From positions 62,001 to 126,000 of the forward strand of contig LSAX01000007.1 in assembly GCA_001557505.1 (NCBI GenBank): 64,000 nt of DNA, read 5' to 3'. This DNA is from Reticulascus tulasneorum. Its lineage: Eukaryota; Ascomycota; Sordariomycetes; Glomerellales; Reticulascaceae. Below are positions 10,733 through 21,012 of this stretch, in pieces. A program made the translations under genes and the position numbers. Each line of letters opens with the position of its first letter. The first letter of the stretch is position 1. The notes under the pieces were generated by a model. It made no database searches, was not told the origin of the DNA, and saw nothing but the letters and a program-made list of their open reading frames with translations.

Positions 10733-11700
10733 GGCTCGATGATTTTGCGAACGAAGAACACGCTTTGAAGACCTTCAGCAGACACGATCTTGTAGGCCAG
10801 TCTCCCACTAGATATATAGCTGGCTTGAAGACCCACTGGCATTTCCACTCGAAGCTGAACCGGGTCATGATAATTTGATCCGACGAAACAAATTGCCCAA
10901 ATTATCAAGATCTAATCACATGTGGAGATTCCCAAGCCCGGTTTACGCTTCTAAATCCAAGAAACCCGTCACTTGCGCTACGTCTAGAGCGAGCCAAGGA
11001 TCCTTCGAGACTTGGCAGACCCAGTGTATACGGGCGCTTGTTAGTCGCTACGACAAGTAAGAACCTTTAAACTCGTACGACTCTGCGGGAATGTCCACGA
11101 TGTGGATATGCCAACTTTGCCAAGCCTATGGCGACAAAAAAACTAAGCGATAACACTTCCTCATTGGCCTGACAGGATCAACGTGGATGCTAAAATGATG
11201 GGTTTAGAACCCGCTCTCCATTTCGAATCGGCACCGAGCGCGGAGTATCCGCAGCGGAAGCTTGCAACTATATAACTGGCGTACAATTCTCAGACTAGCC
11301 AAATTGGAAATCTAGATGCTTACACCGATTCTATGATGGTATGCCGATCAATTTAAAGGATGACAAGTTATCGTTTGTTTGTGTCAACTTTAAAGCAAGC
11401 CGATCTTACCGGATCTCGCGGCAATCGTGGGCTGCCCGTGCTGACCTCCAACTTCTCTGCGTGGGGTTGGAAGACACTCAGCACTCGGAACGATTTCACC
11501 GGGACCATAATAACTCTAACACTATCGCGGCCCTAGTGTGCTTTCCGAGGATCATGCCGGATTGTTGTATACACTAAGGGGGTTGGTTGTTCGGAAAAGA
11601 AAAGGTCTCTTACTGGCTAAAACTATGAGGAATAATTTTTCTTGCGTTTGAATGTGCTGCATCCAGCACGCTCTATGCTACCGAGAGCTTGAATGCCGAC
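10733..11700. other. intergenic, MFS promoter side
   Basis: This is the upstream side of the minus-strand MFS gene. I see no convincing coding frame, tRNA or repeat. A short ORF near 11341 has no supporting feature. Confidence 0.4.
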
Positions 11701-11704
11701 ATAT

Positions 11705-11790
11705 CCAGTTTGCGACTACCTGAGACTCTTCTGGACGCAGCTATGCTCCGGACACCTACCAATGCCCTCCGCCGTCGAGTTCCCTTATGG
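11705..11790. repeat. dispersed-repeat fragment matching 5565-5640
   Basis: The blocks ACCTGAGACTC, TGGACG and GCCCTCCGCCGTCGAGTT occur in the same order and spacing as at 5565-5640, with a few mismatches. The source is unknown. The fragment lies directly beside the SDR relic, so both may come from one longer duplicated segment. Confidence 0.55.
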
Positions 11791-11814
11791 CAATGTACCG
11801 GCAATGCACTACGC

Positions 11815-12215
11815 ATTCACCGCAACATCACCAACCCTCACATGTACAGTTACTTAATTCTTACCATCTGTTTGCTAGAATATCTCCATGAGTTGCTGCT
11901 TCGATACCGAGGCCTCCGCCAAGGCCGAGCAGACGACGCTGGGAAATGTGCAGCTCACACACTACACCTCCGAAGGAATCCTTCGTCTTTAACAGAGCTT
12001 TGATGAATGCAGGGATTAGAAAAGTTGCTCCTTGGCCCGGGCCGGTGTTCTTCTCGTGGAAATCTGGCGGGCAGACCATTGCGGTCTTGATCAATTCTGC
12101 GTTGGCTTCGTTGATCTACTCATCAACGATGTGGTAAAATGCTTCGAGTGGGAGGATGTCATCTATATCGGACCAAATACGCGGATTGGAATGACCTTGC
12201 CAAGTGTTAACCAGC
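11815..12215 (-). pseudogene. relic of an extended-SDR (NAD-epimerase-like) gene, copy 2
   Basis: On the minus strand the reading runs through IWSDIDDI, then YHIVDE, an in-frame TAG, INEANAELIKTAMVCPPDF and GPGQGATFLIPAF. The A-x-x-CPP-x-x-[YF] block followed by G-P-G and a hydrophobic P-x-[FY] segment is the usual signature of the substrate-binding half of extended SDR epimerases. The N-terminal Rossmann part (GxxGxxG) and the C-terminus are missing. The 3' half is duplicated at 8675-8930. The stop at 12119-12121 and the loss of frame further on show that it is dead. Confidence 0.55.
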
Positions 12216-12270
12216 TGATCTGATATCTCTCTAATGATAAACACTACGCATACACACGCTGAATACTCGT

Positions 12271-12340
12271 TTACCAAGAGGATTTTATTCAAAATACAAG
12301 ACATCCTTAGACTGTGTCCCCTAACCAGTGATAACTTATA
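12271..12340. repeat. short dispersed repeat, copy A (also at 53921-53998)
   Basis: The blocks TTTACCAAGAGGATT, CAAAATACA-GACAT, CCTAGAC-GTGTCCC and CAGTG recur at 53921-53998 in the same order with about 80% identity over some 65 bases. In both places the minus-strand reading puts the repeat close to the 3' side of a minus-strand coding region. Confidence 0.6.
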
Positions 12341-12559
12341 CGTATACGACACACCTTGATGCTGTCCAAGTCCAAGGACCCTTGGATCTACCGAATAATG
12401 CCTCGTGGGATTGAGGCAGACCGACGCACATAGCGCCAAAGTTCCTCTGAAGAACTCGGTCCACATCTTTGCGGTATTCAGACGAATTTGCGAAGCTGCC
12501 TGTGTTATGAAGCCATGGGGTTTGCTGAACCGAGGACGCCATCGCTCAGAGAGGCGGGG

Positions 12560-13200
12560 TAGGCTCGGCCACGGCAATGTAGACTTGAGCCCATAGACAC
12601 GCATCATCGTGGCTATCAGTACATAGCCCAAATCACCATTCATAGTAGGATCTGCCCTGTGGTCCATCAGAAGGGCACCGCTGCTCTGTAATGTGCCAGA
12701 GCAAGATTAAAGGCTATTAAACCTTTCTTATTCTTGGCGTTTGGATTTGCTCTGTGCCGGAGCAAAAGCTCAACAAATTCAGTGTTCTTCTCGCGGATAA
12801 GCCAAAGCAAGACTGTCCAGCTGCCAAAGCACAGAAGCTCGGCGTTTACCTGCGGGGAGCGGTTAAGAAGCTATTTTAACACTTCAATGTACTTTTGCTG
12901 AGCGGCGGCAACAAGAGCGGTGTGGCCATGAATATCTTGACCGTCGATATCAGCACCTCGGGCGAGCAAAAGGCGTACCGTGTCCAGGACGCCTTTGCTT
13001 ACCGCCAGAACTAGTGGCTACTGGTATTGGCATTTCTACACGCTTAGGATATGAGGGAGTGGACAGCCAAGCTGTGGGAATGTGTCCACTACTGTTATAG
13101 GTCCAATGCTGTCAACGTCGTTTGCATCCAGTCCGAGCTCGCAGAATGGCGTCACCAGCTCGGTGTTGTCGCTTTAGCAGCAGTGTGAAGCATGGTATAA
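12560..13200 (-). pseudogene. ankyrin-repeat gene, degenerate, minus-strand part
   Basis: Minus-strand translation gives several broken ankyrin repeats. Around 13200-13130 there is LHTAAKSDNTELV, then LGLDANDVDSIG after a frame change. Around 12990-12890 there is VLDTVRLLLARGADIDGQD followed by GHTALVAAA. Around 12790-12730 there is FVELLLRHRANPNAKNKKG, and near 12670 a last fragment MDHRADPTMN. In-frame stops (for example near 12880 and 12680) and frame changes separate them. The consensus ankyrin features (LLL-x-x-GAD-x-N and TAL-x-x-AA) are clear, so ancestry is not in doubt, but no intact product is possible. Confidence 0.75.
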
Positions 13201-13204
13201 AGCA

Positions 13205-13490
13205 AGGCCGCATGCCCGTTCACTTTGCTGCGGGCGCCGGTTCGCTCCCGGCGTTGTGGTATATAATCCACTACTCAGGCGACTCCTGCGGCAGACAGAC
13301 GACGATGATTGCAATGCCCTGCACTGGGCTTGCAGACAGAAAGACAAATTGTTGTCGACGTCATTCTCAATGCCGGTGCAACCAGCTTTGGGGATGATAG
13401 GACGGTCGAGAAATGGTTAGCAGAGGACATCGCCGTTTCCCACAACAACGTCCGCTTTGTCCCATCGCTCCGACAAAAGGTAAACCAACT
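13205..13490 (+). pseudogene. ankyrin-repeat fragment in opposite orientation
   Basis: Plus-strand translation gives GRMPVHFAAGAGSLPALW and then, after about 85 bases, DDDDCNALHWACRQ. A one-base frame change leads into VVDVILNAGATSFGDD. Both P-V-H-F-A-A and N-A-L-H-W-A are strong ankyrin signatures. The orientation is opposite to the ankyrin pieces immediately to the left, so the two halves meet head to head near 13200. This is probably a rearranged part of the same old locus or of a paralogue. Confidence 0.6.
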
Positions 13491-13499
13491 GGGGGAGCA

Positions 13500-13532
13500 T
13501 ACGAGCCGGAGCCGGAGCCGGAGCCGGAGCCA
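13500..13532. repeat. GAGCCG hexanucleotide microsatellite
   Basis: About five consecutive copies of GAGCCG lie just beyond the plus-strand ankyrin fragment. On the plus frame they would encode Arg-Ser repeats. Confidence 0.8.
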
Positions 13533-14042
13533 TCGGGTAATGTATGGGGTCGCACCAATGCATACTGTAGAAGCTGTCACTGCGTAAGTTTAGGTCAATA
13601 CACGGCGCCATACGGTTGACCTGTGCAAAGCGGTGCTGAAATTTCAACAATAGCATTTTTACGGGAAGAAGAGCCACTGCAAATTATGTCCCTATGTTTC
13701 CAATCGCTTTAGGCACGTCGTCAACAAAGTCCACGACAGTTCGCACGAGTTTGAAAAGGTTAATGTAATGACTGATGACTAGGTTTTTAATATTAGATTA
13801 AATTCAAGGCTCAAGGCCCGTAGTGCTTATCAATGAGATGAAATCTTCTTTTTTGCGTTCTGTAGCTCTGGAAACATCATAAAACCTGCATCAAATGCTT
13901 GTGATATGTGGGCTTGGACGTAGATAGTATCAATCGATATAGTTCAAATGATGAGTTTTCAAATTCTGCACAATATCCTCATTTTTCAGTAATATCTCCA
14001 TCACAGGTACTTTGAAAACGACACCACTATGTCACAAACACC
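13533..14042. other. intergenic, nothing recognised
   Basis: AT-richer sequence lies between the ankyrin remains and the 3' end of the next minus-strand gene. No coding frame or structured element stands out. Confidence 0.4.
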
Positions 14043-14978
14043 TCACTTCTGCGGTTTCTCCGTCTTCCCGCCCTGATCAATCTGGTGATGCTGCGTCGAC
14101 TTCCGTCCGCCTGCAAGCGTCCTAAAGAGAACGAAGGCACACTCGTCCTCCAGCGCGACAGTGCTCAGTGACTCCAGTTTGTCCTGAAACTGATCAGTCG
14201 TCGGCGCCTCTCTCGGGTCGAACATAACCGGGTCGCCCTTTACACTCCGCCCCAGGAAGCTCTTCGCCTTGTGCACAGTGTCCTGGATGAACGAAACCTT
14301 GATCTCTACGCCAATTTTGGCGGTGAACCGGCTCTTATCGCCGGGCCTCCACTCGATGCACACCGCGGTGCGGCAGTACCGCTGAATACCGCTCTGCTAG
14401 CTCTCGCTCTCGAAGGGGTTCCACTGCAGGGCGGCAAGCCAGTCCGGGTCGGTGTACTGGTCCTTCAGGACCGGGCAGCCGTCGACGTAGACGTGCTCAT
14501 CCCTCTCAACCGTCTCTTTGAGGTCATAGACGAAGACGTTCTGGGCGGTCACGAGTTCCAGAGGGCCTAACCTGACCGACGGATGCCAACCGCGGGTCGT
14601 GTCCAGTGACTTGGTCGTCTCGAGAAGAGAGTAGGCGCCCCAGGGGAAACAATTCAAGACCGCAGGGTCCTGGTGCCGGTCCCCCGCCGATGACTCGAAG
14701 CTGATGCTGACCTGGGCGTACTTGCAGCGTCTCCCGGGATCTGTGGTGTGGACATACCACTCTGAAATGGCGAGGGTGCAGGGCTTTCGTGCATTCTCGC
14801 CGTGCACTGCCTCGACCAGGCGGCCACACAACACAAGCCCTTCCTTTTTGACACGGTCCTGTCCGGTAATGTTTTTCTGCTGCACCTTATTGAAGTTGCT
14901 GAGATGTGTCTCAGAATCTTCCTCATTGGCCTCGGCGAGGTCAATTTCAATAAGATCATCTACCGTGTCTGAATCCAT
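14043..14978 (-). pseudogene. unknown-function gene interrupted by one in-frame TAG
   Basis: From the ATG at 14978 the frame encodes an acidic N-terminus, then about 170 residues of globular beta-rich-looking sequence. It meets TAG at 14399-14397 after residue 193. The same frame stays open for another 117 codons to 14043, with protein-like composition (for example CIEWRPGDKSRFTAKIGVEIKVSF). The full reading would be 311 residues with one interruption. The codon sits in GAG-AGC-TAG-CAG, so a CAG-to-TAG transition explains it. A stop followed by C is a relatively leaky context, so readthrough is conceivable but less likely. I do not recognise the family. An unseen intron over the stop is possible, but I find no good GT-AG pair. 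Confidence 0.5.
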
Positions 14979-15442
14979 GACGACTTTGTAGCACTTGCGG
15001 CTGTATCGAGCTAGACGGAAGCTGGGCAGTTCTTGTGTAATTTTGCTCACACAATCTTCTGGAAGATATCTATTGAAAAGGACCAAGGAATGTCCTATAA
15101 CACCGACGCAGAAACTTCTCAAGGCATGGCGGGAACTGGACAACCCTCAGATGGATAAAGTCGCAGGCTTATCTGAACTCGAACATCGGGAAACTTGCTT
15201 TGTTGAGCAGAGGGAGCTGAAAACATCAACTTCCGCGAGGGCGGTTGGTCATCATTCGCAAAACCCCTAGTCAAGGTGCATGACGCTTGAAATTATCACA
15301 TGACCAGGCAGGTTGGTACGTAGGCTATCTACAGTATCTTGCCGAACGCGGGGCTTTTGGGCAGCCATCTCCTGGCACATTCTTGATCTTCGCAACATGA
15401 TAATAACATTTCAACCCTTTTCTGACATTCTGAGGTTTTGCT

Positions 15443-17965
15443 ATGGAGCACCTCCCCTTGAACCTCGACCCAGCGTTTGCATTCGACGTACCGTGTCTTT
15501 GCACTGAGGAAAATGGCTATGATGGCTTGGAATTCTCGACTTTTCCAGAGCGGAGAGGATGGGACAAGAAGCGCCTTTTCAAGGGCGAATATGATCAGTC
15601 GCGTTACGACACCCGTGCCATGATGCAAGCGTGGCTTTTATTTGGCATGATATCCGAGGTCACAGGTTTGCATGTCGAGCTGGACGATTTCCGCCGAATT
15701 GGTGGGGATGGTCAGTACGTTATAACAACGGTCCTCCTCGGCTATTACTTGCATCAGTGGGCAGAGACAACTCTTAATCTCGACCAAGCAGATACGTTGC
15801 AACGGCAAGTTAAGTCTCTACTGTGTCTCCAAGAGGTTGCCTATTATATCCAGCGAATGCCCGAGGCAGAGGATAAGATAATTCTGCCCGATAACGTCTT
15901 AATGTCGATTAGGCTGGCAGCCGACACGCTGACCCTGTTTGGGAAGGTCAAACTATGGCACACTGGTGATTTTTTCATGCATGAACCTCTCAATAGCTGC
16001 AATGTTGATGGAACGAGGCTGCTTGTCGCTCCAGGCTTCTCAGGCGAAGCCTTAGCTCAGTCCCGCTTTATGAAGGCGCATACCCAGTCATGGTGCCCTG
16101 CAGATCGCCACCGTCTTGGGCACGGTCTCACAGCAAACGCGTTCTTCTTCCTGTCCAGGTTGAGACTCCCGAGTGCTGAAAAATCTCATGAGCAGTGCTC
16201 GGAGACCGAATGTGTGGCGTACAACATTGAGCAGAGCGACTACGAGACAAAACACGCCCCAAGTTGTGTGAATTGCGCAGACTGCCAAATGATTGGGCCT
16301 GATCAAGATGAGCTGAGTGAGATGGTTCGCAGTAACCGCCTGCCGCTCATTAAGGTGACCAGATCAGGCGAAGCCAGAGATTACTCGATGCAGCTCATGG
16401 CGTGGGAGCCAGGAATGCGATTCACGGCCATATCACACATCTGGAGCGATGGTAGAGGCAACCCTCATCTCAACCAGGTCCCGCAATGCCAGCTCCAATG
16501 GATATCAGAGCAGCTTGTCAAGAAGCCGTCCACTCCACAACAGGATTCGTCACTACCACAATTCCATCTTGACTCCAAGGCAGTAGAGTTCTTGACCAGC
16601 CGTCGCCCAAAGAGCTACAGGGATGAAATAGAGTTTCAAACAAAACTTGCCGAAATACAGAGGATGGCCAAGCGGAATTTTTTGACAGTCACCGAAAGAT
16701 TGACGACCGTGGAGCCGCCTGACACATCATTGTTAGAGCTTGACGCTACTGATGAGAATCATTTTAATCAATCCCTAGCGGATGGAGAGAGCCAAGACGC
16801 AACAGGGGAGCCTCTAGATGCTACTATGAATACATTCTGGCTCGACACACTCTGCATCCCTGTCGAGAGGCTCGACATCGCTGGGCGGAAAAAAGCCGTT
16901 TCTGAAATGAACAATGTGTATCGGAACGCGAGTCGCGTACTCGTCTTGGACTCGTTGATATCCAAGGCGAAGCTGAGCGAGACAATCGAAATCATGCTAG
17001 GTCATATTATTGCCTCAGGTTGGATGCGAAGATTGTGGACATTTCCCGAGGGTCTGCTGGCTAGCGAGTTACAATTCCTGTTTTCAGATGGAATACTGGA
17101 CTACAGCAGGCTCGATGGAATTTCCTCCATGTTACGTCTGGAGGACGGGGTTCTTGGAGTTTTCTTGTCACGAGTCCCGTATTCGCAATTAAAGCTGCCT
17201 GAAGGTCCGAGTTCGAGGCTCTTGATGCTCCTTAGTAACGGCCAACTTGGATTCAGATCGCTCAGTAAGAAGGGTGACGAGGCACTTGCTCTTGGGTTGC
17301 TGCTCGGGTACAAGCCAGACACGATACATAGCATTCTAGGTCTGCCAGATGACCAGCGAATGGCCAGATTCTGGCAAGACCTCGAGCATATGCCCGCCGG
17401 TCTTCTTTTCTGGAGCGGGCCTAGACTAACTCAGTTTCCATATCAATGGGCACCCTCATCACTACGCCTCTTCCGCATCAGATACCTGGAAGCAGCGCTG
17501 GACCAGCCAGCTACCATGACCGACCGAGGTCTTCGGGTCAGGTTTCCGGGCTGGATATTCCACGCAAATGGCGACACACATGCATTCGACTTATTTGACC
17601 ATTCAGCCGGATCACTATATCGAGTTCGCAAGAACCCCCAGGCCGAATCAGGTGACAGATGGATGTCAGCAAGCCTCAATAGCCCTCAATTATATGCTAT
17701 TATCGCCCTCACTGTACCGCAGGGGATAAGGGATACGCAAGCTGTGCTGGTGAGTGTGAACGGCTTCCAAGATGGCGTGGTCCACACCTCTTTCATAAGC
17801 AACGCCCGTATCGTACCAAAAGCGCTGGATATTTCAGAAGCAGAAGAAATGCGAAATCTTACAGGTCGCAGATTTGACGTCGTGGAATATTCATTTCTAG
17901 TGGTTGGGGCTCAGAATTGCTTTGTTTCGAAGTACATGATTGAGCCATTCTGGGTTGTTGGGTAA
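15443..17965 (+). CDS. HET-domain (heterokaryon incompatibility) protein
   Basis: The gene is one uninterrupted frame of 840 residues. The HET domain starts near residue 326 with FTAISHIWSDG, continues with FWLDTLCIP near 465 and a K-A-V-x-x-M-N-x-V-Y-R-N-A block, and ends with MRRLWTFPEG near 528; these are the usual conserved blocks. Just before it, residues 252-281 contain C-x4-C-x13-H-x3-C-x2-C-x2-C, a likely zinc-binding cluster. HET domains trigger cell death when incompatible fungal strains fuse, and the flanking regions are thought to sense partners. The C-terminal 290 residues are not recognised. The second HET gene in this window (26514-28927) has the same overall plan. No intron or lesion is visible. 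Confidence 0.9.
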   Translation: MEHLPLNLDPAFAFDVPCLCTEENGYDGLEFSTFPERRGWDKKRLFKGEYDQSRYDTRAMMQAWLLFGMISEVTGLHVELDDFRRIGGDGQYVITTVLLGYYLHQWAETTLNLDQADTLQRQVKSLLCLQEVAYYIQRMPEAEDKIILPDNVLMSIRLAADTLTLFGKVKLWHTGDFFMHEPLNSCNVDGTRLLVAPGFSGEALAQSRFMKAHTQSWCPADRHRLGHGLTANAFFFLSRLRLPSAEKSHEQCSETECVAYNIEQSDYETKHAPSCVNCADCQMIGPDQDELSEMVRSNRLPLIKVTRSGEARDYSMQLMAWEPGMRFTAISHIWSDGRGNPHLNQVPQCQLQWISEQLVKKPSTPQQDSSLPQFHLDSKAVEFLTSRRPKSYRDEIEFQTKLAEIQRMAKRNFLTVTERLTTVEPPDTSLLELDATDENHFNQSLADGESQDATGEPLDATMNTFWLDTLCIPVERLDIAGRKKAVSEMNNVYRNASRVLVLDSLISKAKLSETIEIMLGHIIASGWMRRLWTFPEGLLASELQFLFSDGILDYSRLDGISSMLRLEDGVLGVFLSRVPYSQLKLPEGPSSRLLMLLSNGQLGFRSLSKKGDEALALGLLLGYKPDTIHSILGLPDDQRMARFWQDLEHMPAGLLFWSGPRLTQFPYQWAPSSLRLFRIRYLEAALDQPATMTDRGLRVRFPGWIFHANGDTHAFDLFDHSAGSLYRVRKNPQAESGDRWMSASLNSPQLYAIIALTVPQGIRDTQAVLVSVNGFQDGVVHTSFISNARIVPKALDISEAEEMRNLTGRRFDVVEYSFLVVGAQNCFVSKYMIEPFWVVG

Positions 17966-18130
17966 TACCATACGATACCCCTCGGCTCTAGTACTGAGTA
18001 TGTGGACATGACTAGGGGTTATCCACATTCCGTCAGCCGGTTAGAAGGGCAGCCAGATGCAATTGCTGCTAAAGTAAAGATTTAGGAAGCCGATAAGCTG
18101 CTCGGTAAATGGACGTCGGTATAAATAACA

Positions 18131-21012
18131 TGGTATTCGTAGCTAGCATGATTGCAGATAATTCCCTCAATAAGCACGCCTTACCCGATCCGTCCGCCCC
18201 GCCGGCCAGATTATGGAATATCCATAGTCCGGCTACTATTGAAGCCGTAGATATCTCGCTCTCCCCATCTGGCCTGCTTATTATAATACTTGCTCGCCCC
18301 GGCCCCCCTGTAAATCTAGCCCTAACTAAGGATCATAGCAGGCGCATTGTCCACTACACGTACGTCGCGCTCGCTCACAGCTATATCGTCGCCTACCTTC
18401 TCCACTTGACCAATCCGTCTAGAATTGACTTAATTTAGTTAGTATTTATGACCTTTAACGACGTGCTAATGGCCCGGCAGAGGAAGGGCTCGACGTGGCT
18501 AGGTAAAACGGTTGTTAGTACGATAGCGGCGGCCGCCGTAGTTCTCGACTTGATCACGGTTTTACCGTTATCACCGTCGTTGTGGTATACTGGCCGCTAG
18601 CTAGCTAGTGACCAGGCTATTATTAATAACGACGAGCTATAGACGAACTTATAGAATATCCTCTCTCTTATCTAGGAAAACTAACTAAAGAATATAAACT
18701 TTATATATGACTTAAAATAAAAGGAGTTCTAATAGTTTTATAAGAAAAAATAATATTATGATAGTAATATTATTATAGAAGATAAGTTACTGTTTTTCTT
18801 AGTTGAAGAGGTTATAAACTAGCCTCTTTAAGCTAAGAGCTATAAGATAGTTAATAATATATCTTAAGAAAAGACCTAGCTTAGTTAGCGATCTATCTAG
18901 AACTATATAACTATTATTATAGATCTTTATTAAACGTAGAAAGCTTTTGGTATAAACTATTATTTTTCTTCTTAAGAGGATAATACCTAAAAATATATTA
19001 AGTTTTTATAATATTAAGATGTTATATAAGATAAAATAAATTATATTGATAAGGGTTAAGATATCCTCTTTGACGAATATATAGAAGATAAATTATAAAA
19101 TATCGCTAACTAACTATAAGCTTATATAATTAACTTTTTAAAATATTATTTCTAGATTCTTATCGATATATTATTTAGTTATTATATATTTTCTTATAGC
19201 GGTAAGCGTTAAGATTTTAAGATATCTGATCTTTTGACTTTTAAGTTCGCCGGTAAAAGCTTTATGAAGTATATATTATTAATCATTATTATATAAGGTA
19301 ATAAGAAGAACTAATATAGCTAGTTTAAGATAATTAAAGCTCTCTGTAGCTAGAATCCTCTTATCTATATATTTAGAATATTAATATTTTATCTTTTTTA
19401 TTAATAAGACTTTTTAATAAAGCTTTTCTTAGACTTTATAAACTAATCTTAATAATATAATATCTAACTGATTAAAGGTATTATAACGTTTTTTCTTATT
19501 ACTTTCTTATATAATTTTTAATAAGACTAAGTTATTAAAACTTTTAAATATATTAAGATATTTTTAAATAAGAAGATATATGTTAGCTAGAGTTTAAAGG
19601 TAAAAATAACTAAGCTAAAAAGAATTAGTAAGGAGTAGATTTAATAAGTTAGTTAGTAAAATTAAGATATTATAATTAGTTATTACCTTAATTCTTTATT
19701 ATAGATATTTATATAGGTAATAACTAATTATCTAAGATAAATTAACTTTTTTAAGATCGCCTAAGTTAATATTCTGTTGTTATAATTGTTAATAAGTTTT
19801 ATCTAGTTATAGCTTAATTAATAACGAGATATATTTAGGCTTAGGTAAAAGTAAATAAAAGATCTAATAGTTATTAACTTTATTAATCTTTTATTATATC
19901 TTTAAGAAGTTATTTTATAAGATTTTATTATATTGAAGAGTTAGTTTCTAGATAGCTTAATATAGAACTACTTAGTCTTCTAGTATAAAGATTATACCTT
20001 TTATATATAATAAGTTATTAATATAGCTTGAGAAGAAGAACGGCTAAGTTAGTTAATAATATTAATAAAAATATTATTAAAGCTTATTAATTTTTTTAAG
20101 ATAATTAAAAGCTGGTAAAAAGCTTAAGAGTTTAGAATAACGGTCTTAATTATAACTTTATTAAAAGCTAAGCTTTATATAATTAAAAGTTAGCTTATGG
20201 AAAGCTATATAACTTTAATCTAGACTTTTCTAGTTAATAGTTATTTTTAATAAAAACCGATAAGGCTACTATTTAAGTATTTTCCGTTAATAATAATAAG
20301 ATTAATAATACCAGTAAATAGAGACTAGCTTAGCTAATAAGATAAGCTTGGTTAATATATAATCTAATATATAATAAGTTTAATATTTATAAATATATAA
20401 TAAGTTTATAACGTTAAGTTTTAGCTTTTATTTTATTATATATATTAGGTTATAAAAACTATGAAGGACTTATAGTTTAAATAGATTATAAAACTTTATA
20501 AATAATTATTAATTATTTTGCTTAATAATTATTAAGGCTCTTAGTAATAAGCTGGCTAATATTCTAAACTATAATAATATTCTCTACGGCTTGAGGTTAT
20601 AAAAGAGATCTAATATATTATATAGACTTAATATATTATAGAGGAGATAATAATATACGTTATTATTACGTAATAATAATAGATAAATAACTTTCTAAAT
20701 ATCTTTTGTAAATAACTATAAGCTAGCCGGAAAACTTAGTAAGTTATAATATCTAGTAAGTAGTAATTTTATCTATAAAGCTTATAAACTTATTAGCTTT
20801 CTTATAACTTTCTTAAGCTATCTTAGCCTTTAGAATTTAGATATAATCTTTAATTATTATAAAATATTAATAATAGCGGCTATAGCCTTTATTATGGATA
20901 AGAGGAGATCTTTAAAAGCGCTAAGTAAGTTTAAGAATATAAGTAGCATTTTGGTAAAAATGGCCGATTATTAACATAATAAGCCTTTAAACGTTATATA
21001 TAGATATATCCT
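18131..21012 (+). mobile_element. Crypton-type tyrosine-recombinase element, tandem copy 1, RIP-degraded
   Basis: This 2882-base unit is followed directly by a second copy in the same orientation. The plus-strand reading, full of stops from C-to-T and G-to-A changes, still shows blocks typical of fungal Crypton recombinases. These are FFLVEEV near 18795, DFKISDLLTFKFAGK-SFMKY near 19210-19270, the NPLIYIF-region with FYLFY near 19345-19405, KKTYVS- (the H-x-x-R region, His lost) near 19570, and YYLNSL near 19680. The first 480 bases are much less mutated than the rest and hold a 109-codon open frame (18109-18438), which I count as part of the element. Tyrosine recombinase elements integrate by site-specific crossover and have no terminal inverted repeats, which fits the ends seen here. 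Confidence 0.7.

Noticed and set aside
18109..18438. 109-codon plus-strand frame as a free gene
   Set aside because: It lies mostly inside the first Crypton unit and its counterpart in the second unit is RIP-mutated; no independent gene is supported.
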